The notes under the pieces: model-generated | The model's input: the letters and a program-made list of their open reading frames with translations, nothing else | The model's database searches: none | What the model was told of the DNA's origin: nothing | Position numbers and translations under genes: made by a program | Source of the DNA: Pratylenchus scribneri | Taxonomy: Eukaryota; Nematoda; Chromadorea; Rhabditida; Pratylenchidae | Assembly: GCA_030063045.1 (NCBI GenBank) | Contig: JAQSEB010000059.1 | Location: forward strand, 1,860,001-1,924,000 | Reading direction: 5' to 3' | Length of the DNA stretch: 64,000 bases | Part shown: piece by piece, positions 25,436-35,400 of the stretch | How positions within the stretch are numbered: the stretch's first letter is position 1 | How the letters are laid out: each line of letters opens with the position of its first letter

Positions 25436-26142
25436 CATAAATCGAAATTTGGCAATTTTGTAATCATTTGTTTTTATAATGGATTATAAACTCTTTTTAA
25501 TCCGAATCTTTGTCGGTGTCGGTGATTAATTCTTTAAATTCTCATTTTTCTCTCAACAAATTAATAATTTACAAATCAGTATTATATTCCTTTCTAATCA
25601 GAATATTTGGCATCAAAATTGGTTCAATAATTGATGAGTTATATAAGCTTTTTAAAAATCTTTGCCCCTAAATAAGGTGGAAGACCGCCTTCTCTTGATG
25701 CAATGAATAGATGAATAGCCCAATACATTTCTTTGCTGCGGAATGCGGATTGTCTTAAGAAGGAGAATTTTCCGCTACCGTATTTTCCCTTCTTATGATC
25801 AAAGAGATAAGAGAGGGAACCTTCCTCTTGTTGCAATCTCTAAATGAATATGCCCTCAAGGAACATTCCTCTGCTTGACGGTTATGCAGAGGAAAAGGAG
25901 AACTTTCTGGTACCGTATTTTTTTCTTTCCTTAATTAAAGAGTGAGAGTTCTCCGCCCAACGCCCATCCATTCCTTTCGTTGAAAACATAATCATCAAGA
26001 ATGAAAATAATAAAATAAATTTATGATTTTGGTAATAAAAATGCTTCAATTTTTAATAAATTTAATTTTTAAATGCTAAAATGAAAATTGATTTATAAAT
26101 AAATATTATTAACAAATTCCACTGGGCATTTTAATTAAGTTA
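25436..26142. other. Intergenic region between MAM and CAP genes
   Basis: The two genes converge here. 25670-25955 holds two imperfect direct copies of about 130-140 bp. No gene seen. Confidence 0.6.
25670..25955. repeat. Imperfect direct duplication of about 130-140 bp
   Basis: Copy A (about 25685-25815) and copy B (about 25819-25955) share blocks in the same order: CCTTC(C)TCTTG, GATGAATA or AATGAATA, AAGGAGAA, and TACCGTATTTT followed by a CTT-rich segment and an AAAGAG block. The TACCGTATT block resembles the terminal inverted repeat of the minisatellite family, so this may be a decayed pair of its ends. Confidence 0.6.
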
Positions 26143-26972
26143 TTATTGTGAAGCACATAGTCCATTGGCATCGCAACTTTGTGTGCCGCCACAACCACTA
26201 CAGGGCATCCCCTTTTGATAAACATTTTGATTGAGAAAATTGCCTCTAAATGTCAATAAAATAATCATTTTGTTTCAATTTCCCTACGCTGGACTATAAT
26301 TGCAAACAACATAAGTTTTCCATTGGGAATTTGGGCACGTTGCAATGCCGCATCCAACTTTTGCCGTTTTCGCCCATGCCATTTGACTCCAATGTCCAAT
26401 TCCTTTGTTAAATTCCGAAACACTTAATTCAAGACTAGATTGAATGCCAAATTGTTGGAGTTCTTGCCACCAAAGTTGGCATGCCTGTTGAAGGGCAGCG
26501 ACTAAACAAAATGAATTCACATTTAAATTTCAGGGAGCGAAAATTGACTTTTGGTTATTGCCGTTGAACTGTACATATAAAGGTTCTCGCCCATATTTTT
26601 CCTCTGTGTTTGGCTTGAATGGGACATTGTGCATTGATTTGCCCAATTTTGGGCCACAGCCTCAATCTCGGTGTCATATTCCAATCGAATAATATTGCCG
26701 CCAGCCGGCATTAAACCCGTTTTATTAGCAGCCGTCCCTTTGGCCAATTGGGAGCGAAATGCGTTATGGCAATTTAGGGCGGATTGTTGTTCATCAGAAG
26801 AAAGGGCCGAAACAGCTAATGATGGGAAATGGATATTTGATTTAGAATTGGAGGCCATTTTTAAGGCTATTAGAGGTAATGGCCAATTACTAATGTTAAT
26901 TATTATTAAAATAATTTAATATTTACCAGAATTGATGATGACAAAGGTGAAAGCCAAATAGAGGAGGAACAT
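26143..26972 (-). CDS. Secreted CAP/SCP-domain protein (venom-allergen-like family)
   Basis: Four exons, about 228 residues: 26972-26927, about 26868-26553, about 26511-26289 and about 26247-26143. The start gives a signal peptide (MFLLYLAFTFVIINSG). The CAP domain follows: LNCHNAFRSQLAKG (helix 1), GGNIIRLEYDTEIEAVAQNW, C-x-M-x-HS, GENLYMY, then GIGHWSQMAW and the CAP signature VGCGIATC with YVVCNYSPAGN. The tail has further Cys (PCSGCGGTQSC). The pocket residues H, E, H of CAP proteins are present (HS, GENLY, GHWSQM). CAP proteins are secreted by many parasitic nematodes and some from plant parasites act in the host; here this is inference, since free-living nematodes have many too. It lies in the same direction as, and 553 bp downstream of, the TBC-propeller gene. 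Confidence 0.92.
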
Positions 26973-27525
26973 TTTCAAACACAAAAATGACAAAAATGAG
27001 AACAATTTGGGGTGGGATTGGGGGACAATGGAAAACAATAATGGGGCCATTTTTTGATATGGGGGATTAAATAGGCGCCAAATAAATATGGTTAATCCCA
27101 TCATCATCATTTTGTGGCCTTTCACCCAAAATATATTACGCCATTTGTTCCCCTTCCTCCTCTCAAATGTCACGTTCACCGGTTAATTCAGCTTTCCATG
27201 AAAAAAATGAAAATGTCACCCTCGGGATTCATTGCCTCATCATCAAAATGTGAACGGTTAATCTCAAAATTAATTTTATTTGAAAATGTTGGAAGCCGAA
27301 ATGGAAAGGACAAAATGGTGCGGGACAAAGGGGAATATATCTGTGATGAAATGGGATAAGGAAATATTAATGAATATTTGTACAAAAGAGGAGAATTCAT
27401 TCAATGAATTATGATGGGATTAATATTTGTGTGGGATAATATTTGAGGAGGAGGTGAATATTAATAAAAATAAAATCAACAAAAATATATTGAATAAAAT
27501 AATAATTTATTGTGTTTCACATCAT
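26973..27525. other. Intergenic region upstream of the CAP gene
   Basis: Holds the CAP promoter and the 3' end of the propeller transcript. The minus frame continues open above the CAP start (to 27179) but is Met/Phe-rich with no family feature; the ATG at 26972, directly before the signal peptide, is the better start. Confidence 0.5.
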
Positions 27526-30500
27526 TTAAATTATTTTGCGAGTAGGCGAAGTCAATCCCGTGCGTTTTCTGCCTCGAACGCCGATGTCCACAAGTGGGTC
27601 ATTGATCCAAAGACACTGAAAAGTGGGAAAATTAATAAAATCTATTTTATTAAAATTTTTTAATGATGAATAGTTCAAAGGATTTAATGGTTTAAAAATG
27701 CATTCAATAAAAATCCAAATAATCCCTAAATTCCATATTTCGACCCACACTGTTTGGATCCCGTCTCCATCTGAGCATTGCCTCCTCATCTCCATAATCG
27801 CCGGCACCCGTCAAAATCACATCCTGTTGGCCAAAATGGCCCAATGCAATGCATCGAACCGGTTTATCGGCCACTTTCAATTTCATTTGTAAACCCATCC
27901 CAAGGGAACTTTTTCTGAAAAGCAATAATAAAAATGTTCTTTTTGGGGTATTTCATACATTTCTGTGGTTTCCATTTCCACTAATTCGGTTGCCCCAATC
28001 CCTCCATTAGGCACAAATTGAACGGTGGTAGTGGCCCCAGCTTTTTCCGACAATTTTGTCATTGATGATTGGCTGGTGGGCGGAGAGGCGCCCAACGAAG
28101 GTGGCAATGATTCTGAATATTGAGGACAATAATATTTTATTTAAAGTGGAAATTGCAGAAATTGCCCCAGGCCAACTTGACGCCTTTTATAATAACTCAT
28201 CAAGAATGAAACAATTTTGATGATTTTAGTATCAAATTAAAGGGCATACTTTTGACTATCAAATGATACTAATTTGTAAATTGGTTCAAATTTGATTGAA
28301 TTGTGCTCAAAAACCAATTAAAATTTCGTCAATCCATATTAAGAGACATTTTTAAAGGTTTTAAGGACACAAACTCCATAAATTCTGAACCAATTTAAAT
28401 AAAATTAATTTATTAGAGAGTCAAAAGTTTGTTCTTAAAAATTATTTGGCTGTTCCCAAATTCCAATCCTCAAAAATGGGCCAATATTTTAGCATTCCCC
28501 ATCCACTCACCGCCCTCTTTTACAGCCAATAGAAGAGGCTCTTCAAAGTCCAAATCTTTGCGACGAATTCGAATCTCCTCAGCGGCAACAATTGTGGATT
28601 CGCCAGCATAACTTGAACTTGTTGTGGTCGTTTGTGATGATGAATTATTATTGAAGGATAATTTGTGCGAGGAAAAACTGCTACTGCGAGGCCCAATTGG
28701 CATTGGCTTGGAAATCGCTAAATTAGGGTAAAAATATTGTTTGGGGAATTTAGGGTTAAAGTTGGCCCTTTCTCTATTAGACATTTAGATTTGAATTTTA
28801 ATAGCGTTCATTAATAAAATTTATTCCCAAAAATTGAACCATTTGTTGGCTGTGATGTGGCCACGGATGCCATTCGTCTCCATGAATTGATTCGCACCAA
28901 TTTTGATGGGAATCGTCGCCATTGTTGCTGTTCAGCTGAATCCACTGCTCCACTTCTTCCCCTCATTTTCACTTCTTCCTCTTCATCCTCATCTTCTTCC
29001 ACATTTTCATCCTCTTCTTCATCATCTTCGCCTGCTGAAGTGGCAGTGGCACACAAAAATAATTCATCATCATTTGTTGGCTGTTGAATTGGCTGCGATT
29101 GAATTGGTTGATTTGTTGGGGTGGAAGATTCAGCAAAAAGTGAGGAAAATGCGGAATCCACACTTTGTTGCCAACAAAGTTGCCGTTTTTTGCAACATTC
29201 TTCCACCGGGGAAAGTGCTGCGGCACTCAATAAACTCCTTAAATTATGGCATTTTAGTGTTCCAATAGTGAACTCACTTTGAAATTGGCCGAATTGGATC
29301 GGCCTTGGGAAAGACATTCCCATTTGGCAGCATCGATGCTGAACTATGGATGCTAGCAGCCGACATTGTGGTCGTCCCTGAATCGATGCTGGGATGCCGC
29401 AATGTGGACACATTCACTATATGGGGAATAAAAATGAAACAATAAACTTTGGAGACCCAAATTATGGATGAACGGCCAAACTTGTTTATTATAAATCATT
29501 AAGGACTGAATGAATTTTGATAATTTTAGTATAAAATTAAAGAGTAAACTTTTACCTATCTAATAATATTAATTTTATTTCCATTGGTCAGAAAATGATG
29601 GAGTTTTGCCCAAATCTTGTAAAATATGCTTTATCGGATTAACGAAATTTTCAGTAGTTTTTTGGCGTAACTCCATGAATACTGAAGAAATTTAAATAAA
29701 ATTAATATCATTGAATAATCTACAATCTGTTCTTTAATTTGATACTAAAATCATCAAAATTAGTTCAGTCCTTAATGAGTTATAAACGGCGTAAATTTGG
29801 GTTCTTTCCGCTCATTAATATTTTCTAATTAAAGGGAGGATTATAAACATAAAAGTGTAATTGTTCCCCTAAAAATGGAAGTAATAATAAAGAAATGCAA
29901 ACCAACCACTGTATTTGCGCGAATTCGGATCAATTTTGACTGATATTTTGCGACTGGCCTGCCTTTCTGGCCCCTCCATCATACATTCCATTGAATGGTT
30001 CCTCTCCTCCATTTGTTTTTCAATTTCTGTTGGAATATAATAAGTTTGTTGCCGATTTATTGGGATTGGTTGGGCCAATCCATGGGCGGGGGAAAGTCGC
30101 TTTCCGGCTTGATATTTTCCACCAATTTGGCGACATTTTGCTGTGGCGGAAATGCCACCGGCAGAATTGGCCAAATGGACGCGATAAAGCATCAAATAGC
30201 CTGAATTTTTTTGGAAATATTTATTGGAGCGAATCCAATGCCAACCATCGACTGTGCCCACCCAAAGTTCATCGGCATGGAAAAGGATGGAGCAAACTTC
30301 AACTTGGTCCATCAGATCATCCTGCTCATCGAATGAGGGTTTCCTTCAATGCAAAAATGCGTTTAAATATGAAATTCATTATACTTTCTTAATGTTTCAT
30401 CTTTTAAAATGTTCCTTTCTAAGTATTAATAGTTAGTCGTAGTCCTAATCTAGGACTAAAGTGTTTGGGGCAAGACTGCATCTGGGATCTCGCCCCAGGC

Positions 30501-32404
30501 CTTAGCCGGAGCTAAGCCCCCATCGGCCCAATGAACGATATAGGGAAAGGGAAACTTTAAAATAATATTAATTGTGAGTGAAAATGCGAAGGGAAAAGGG
30601 ATTAGGAGAGGAAAAAGGGCGGGGGATAAAGAAGGTAGATTGGGGCAATATTTGATTGATAGAGTGAAGGGACGATTCAGCAAAAACTGAGGGTACAGTA
30701 GGACAAATGGGGAAGGCCCTTATATCTTATTAGATGTTGGCATTGACACTTTTCTATTTAAAATATTATTTCATTTTTTAATCATCAAATAAACAATATT
30801 TATCATTCAAATTTCCTTTACATTCTTTCTAAATCTTATACATAATTCGTAAATTCTTAATCATAAATGAATGTTAAAGCCAATTCCCTCCTCCCATTTC
30901 TTCCCACTTACCTATGGCTATGATCATATCGAATGTCGAAGAGCATTTCGCATTGTCCATCGCGCCAAAGTTGCAAAAGGGAAGAATGGGCGGTGACCAG
31001 CCAAATGCCATGTGGCGACATCGACAAAACACGGATTTTCTCGAACATTGGCACTTGACTGCCGGCGGCCGCCGATGCAACATATACGGTGGAAACAGTG
31101 GACAATGTTCTGAATGAATTGGAATTATTTATTCGTAAATTAATTTAAGAAGTATTTAGTAAAAGGCAACTTAAAAAGTTAGCAGTTAAAATGGATCTAT
31201 CGGATTAATAATTTGTTCAATAAAAAAAAGACTGACTGTCGATTGAGCACAATAACTTTGCATGCCACCGCCAAATATAAATGCTCATCGTCCAAAAGTG
31301 CATCCGAAATTGGGGCAGCCGCCACCGGAATATGATATAAATCAAGGGATGAGGGCATTCGTTCGAAGGCATTCTCCAACACGGCCAAAGTGCCATTGGC
31401 CAAACAGGAATAGAGGCGAGAGGAACAATGCACCAATTTTAGGGCCACATCATTCAATTTCAGTTCCCAGAGTATTTCTGCCTGTCCAGATGGACGCAAA
31501 TGAACGGCTAAAATGTAGCCAGAAAGCAGTGAAACAAAGGCCATTTCGGGCTGGAAAATCACCATCGAAACTGGACGACAATCGAACTGAAAAAGAAAAT
31601 TAAAGTATTTTGGAGGCTTATCAGATTTTTAATGAAATTAATTTCAAAAGAAAGAATACATATGGAAAAACACAATTGTAAAACATTTTTTGGCGAACAT
31701 TTTCCGGAAAGAAAAAACACAATTGTAAAACATTTTTTGGCGAACATTTTCCGGAAAGAAAAAACACATTGTAAAACATATTTTGGCGAACATTTTCCGG
31801 AAAGAAAAAACACAATTGTAAAACATATTTTGGCGAACATTTTCCGGAAAGAAAAAACACAATTGTAAAACATATTTTGGCGAACATTTTCCGGAAAGAA
31901 AAAACACAATTGTAAAACATTTTTTGGCGAACATTTTCCGGAAAGGGAAAACACAATTGTAAAACATTTTTTGGCGAACATTTTCCGGAAAGAAAAAACA
32001 CAATTGTAAAACATATTTTGGCGAACATTTTCCGGAAAGGAAAAACACAATTGTAAAACATTTTTTGGCGAACATTTTCCGGAAAGAAAAAACACAATTG
32101 TAAAACATTTGTTTGCGGCGAACATTTTCCGGAAAGGGAAACACGCTTAATCGAAAAATAGAATATAATCCGTATTCATTCTCTCATAAAATCAACCAAT
32201 TCCTCTATCCTCTTTCTTCTGTTCATCTCTATTTAGGTTTTGATCATAAACATAGGTATTTATTGCCCAAAAAATCACCTCCAAATCCATGATATTCAAA
32301 TTGACTGCCTCCTCATGCAATTGGATCATTGCAATTTTGCCCTTTTTTTGATTGCCCGAGCATACATAGGCTCGACCCTGCACAAATGGGCTGAACACAA
32401 TAAC
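27526..32404 (-). CDS. Beta-propeller (WD40-like) part of the TBC exon chain, JIP3/ARHGEF10-like
   Basis: Eleven exons, about 750 residues, from 32404 down to the stop at 27526-27528. Exons include 32404-32279, 31586-31237, about 31106-30911, and about 30347 onward. Blade-like blocks: VIVFSPFVQGRAYVCSGN, CRPVSMVIFQPEMAFVSLL, LVHCSSRLYSCLANGTLAVL, HLYLAVACKVIVL, IRVLSMSPHGIWLVTAHSSL, ILFHADELWVGTVDGYLMLY and DVILTGAGDYGDEEAMLRWR. Order and wording resemble the propeller at the C-terminus of JIP3/JIP4 and ARHGEF10/17 (for example ALADGTLAIF, LWVGTGNG and a terminal GGEGY block). A disordered Ser-rich and acidic insert (about 29250-28850) splits late blades. The chain has no start ATG of its own: its first exon joins in phase to the TBC exon ending at 32454 across a 49-bp intron. 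It may be one fusion protein or a separate gene whose start I missed. Confidence 0.7.
28171..28440. mobile_element. MITE-like inverted-repeat element, copy 1 (right end lost)
   Basis: In an intron of the propeller gene. The left end reads GCCTTTTATAATAACTCATC, then AAGAATGAA and GATGATTTTAGTATCAAATT. The interior matches copies 3 and 4 (GTGCTCAAAA, AAATTTCGT, CCAATTTAAATAAAATTAAT). The right inverted end is missing or truncated. Confidence 0.7.
29480..29800. mobile_element. MITE-like inverted-repeat element, copy 2 (both ends present)
   Basis: In an intron of the propeller gene. Left end: TCATTAAGGACTGAA, then TTTTGATAATTTTAGTAT and AAAATTAAAGAGTAAAC. Right end is its reverse complement: GTTCTTTAATTTGATACTAA, then AATCATCAAAATTAGTTCAG and TCCTTAATGAGTTATAAACG. 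The inverted repeats are at least 55 bp. No coding capacity. Confidence 0.85.
30440..30519 (-). other. Three consecutive hairpins in a propeller-gene intron
   Basis: Lies in the long intron of about 30350-30910. Hairpin 1: TAGTCCTA-ATC-TAGGACTA (30440-30458), 8 perfect pairs. Hairpin 2: TGGGGC and GCCCCA arms at about 30466-30497; on the minus (gene sense) strand the single plus-strand mismatch becomes a G.U pair, giving 10 pairs. Hairpin 3: CTTAGC-CGGA-GCTAAG (about 30500-30515). The segment is much richer in G+C than its surroundings. A structured RNA or a decayed insertion are both possible. Confidence 0.5.
31670..32142. repeat. Minisatellite, second array: about 10 units of 46-47 bp
   Basis: Sits in the intron between the first two propeller exons. 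Units match the array at 19690-20538: ACAATTGTAAAACATATTTT, GGCGAACATTTTCCGGAAAG, AAAAAAC. Some units have AACATTTTTTGG and one lost two bases (ACATTGTAAAAC). The right flank (TCGAAAAATAGAATATAATC then CGTATTCATTCTCTCATAAA) matches the right flank of the first array. The three minus-strand open frames over it are repeat artefacts. Confidence 0.95.
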
Positions 32405-32453
32405 CTATGATAAATTGAATACATTTATGAATGGTGCATAAGTATTCAATAAC

Positions 32454-35400
32454 CTCAATTGGCAAATCACAAAGTTGATCTGATTGGGCATGTGAGTCGG
32501 ATGAACTAAGGAATTGACGAAGTTGAAGTCTCTTTTGGAGTCTTTCTTGAATGACTTGAAGGTAGAGGGATTGACGTTGACGAAGGTAGGCCTTGCTGGG
32601 AAAGGGGTTCAAATCCTCAAAGGCATATTTCATCTGAAATTTATGCAAACTTTCACCTAATTGCCCATAATTAAGGAATTGAGTTTTTTTTTATATTTTC
32701 TCCTTCCTTAGAATATATTCCTTTATTTTGATTTTGACTCACCAATCCATCCACATCCAAAGCCAATCGGACGCCAGCCTTCAAAACCTTGATGACGGAA
32801 ATTGTGTCGGAATGGGCCAAAATGTCCTCTTCATAGAGGCCAAGGAGGGCAATGGTAAAGCGGAACAAAACTTTTGGCCCCTCCATCAGAAAACAGTCCC
32901 AAACTCGGAGCATCGTCTGAAGGAATGAAAATGGAAATGAATGAATTTGGAGGAATACATGGAATGGAAGTGCGTCGAAAAAGAGGGCAATGAACCAATT
33001 TAGCGTAACCTAAAATGATGAAAATGAGGGGCGGGAATATTTATTGGCCCAAATGTTTTTTTTGTCTACCGTGGTCAAATCAATTTCGCATTCGTCCAAA
33101 TGTTGGGCAAGTCGAGGGAATTTCTGTTCAACAATTTCCTTCAGCACTTCTTGATCGGCCTGGGCACCAGTCAAACTTTGGTCAAAATAGGAGGAATCGA
33201 AGTAGCGTTCCGTGATTGCTACCAGAAACCTAAAATGTGGGAAAATGAAAGGTGAAAACAACCAAAATGCTGGAGGGGATAATGCCCATTTTTAATATGA
33301 AATTTTGCTATTAATTTAAAATGTCAGCAAAAAGCATTGAGAAACAAATATTTATTGGCCATAATTTGGCCAAAATTTAAAATATGTTTAAAAATTAGTT
33401 AGGTCCTATCAATGTTAATTTCGATTTATGTTATTTTTCTTTATCAAAATCTACAATATATTTGTTTGACTTTGGATTGGACTAAGGACCAACCAAAATG
33501 CATCCTCCGGACTCATGAATAGAAGGGCGGTGGCCACCAAGAAATTCATGCCTTGGCAATATCCATTTCCCGGGTTGTGAAGGCAATAGGCGCGCAGGAC
33601 GGTTCTTTAAAAGATATTGGAGGAATTATCACAAATAAAAAGTTTACTGAAGATGTGTAACTCCTTTGCATGAAGCGGACATAAAGTGGACATTGCCAGG
33701 CATTGTTCTCAACAAATCCAAATTTACTTGTTTTTGATGCGCCGAACTGTAATGTTTCTCCACTGGGGTGCCCTGTTGGGAACTGCACAAATCCCGATAA
33801 TAGTATGGCCCGTATTTGGCCTTCAAATCGGCGATCTGTTGGCCAATTAAAAGACGCCAAACTTTGGAACGCAACGAACGGGGAATGCCAAGGCGACAAA
33901 GTTGACGAGTTTCACGCTGAAAAGATATGGAATGTGGCAATTTAATTCAATGATTTTGATTCAAAAAGCCTACATTCCGTTCAATCCGATCCGGTTGACT
34001 CTCCAACAATGCCCTCCATTTGGCTTTCAAATGGACATATTCCGCGGATTGCGCCTGATAATGCTGATGCAATTGGGTGGCAATGAAATGTAATGCCAAA
34101 GGGACTTCCTCAAAATTGTGCCGAAATCCGTATTCATCCACGTGGAATGTTCCTTGCCCAATGACACTTTCGAATGTTGGCAAAGTTGGTTCGGATTCGC
34201 GCGCCTTCTCCAATAATTTCTTCACCCTCCGTTCATGCTCATCACCACCGTACAATTTCACTTGGACCACATCGCAGGCACTGTTCTCGCGCAATGGAAT
34301 ACGAACACAACTTAAATTGGATAAATTAAGAAAGGAAAAAGAAGCGACCTAATCGACTAAATGGATTTGAGTATGCCCCAACTTATTGCCTTTTAAAATA
34401 ACTCATCAAAGACTGAACCAATTATGATGATTTTTATATTAAATTAAAGAGTAGACTTTCGTGTATCCAATGATATTAATTTTATTAAGAATTAGTTCAG
34501 AATTGATTAAGTTATGCCCAAAAAACCACTGGAAATTTCGCTGATCCAAGTGAAGAACATTTTAATGATTTTTTAGACATAACTTTATCATTTCTAAACC
34601 AATTTAATAAAATCATTGAATATACAATAGATTACTCTTTAATTTGATCACAAAAATCAAAATAGGTTTAGTTTTAAATGAGTTAATATAGACGGCGACA
34701 AATTGGATTGTTCCCTTCAATTTATGCCTGTGGGGTAAAGGAAAAAGGTGCAGCCTTAATGCCTAATCAACCAATAAATAGATTTATCCAAAATTGCACC
34801 TCTGCAATAGATGAATATATTCCTTCTTGAATTCCTCCATTTCCGCCTCCAATTGGCCAATCCTCTTCTTGAATGAATCAATTTGTTTGTCCGCCTCCTG
34901 TTTTCGCTCATTCACGCGCACCAATTCGGCATTCAGGAAACGACTTTTTGCCAAGAATGCAGCCGTATGATCCTCTTGGATAATTTGGCTAAATGAAATG
35001 AAGGCACTAAATTGTAAATCTAAATCCATATTCACTGACCATTCCCCGTCATTTGTACAATGCACTTTCATATGTCCATTAAATGTCCCCTTTTTTGCCC
35101 TTTCCAATTCGATTCTCAGTTCCAAAATCAATTCCTTTTGCCGATTGCACATTTTCCGTAGCATTATCAATTCATCGTCCCGTCCTTCTTGGTCTTTTGC
35201 GGCCAATGCGCCGGCACTTTCGCATGTTTCTGAACTGATTGTCGATTGGCATTCTGCCGGAGTTGTACCGTTCAATAGGAGGGGACCACCGCCGGATGAA
35301 TCACTGATAATAATGAAAAAGTTAAATATTTCCACCAATCATTTCGCGTACAAATCTCCTTCGCCTCCTTCCGATGCCGTCCCTGTGCAAGTGCCACCGC

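Noticed and set aside
26973..27179. Upstream extension of the CAP protein
   Set aside because: The frame is open but would bury the signal peptide behind 69 residues of biased sequence; the ATG at 26972 is the natural start.
31559..32144. Three similar overlapping frames (160-190 codons)
   Set aside because: Same artefact over the second minisatellite, inside an intron.
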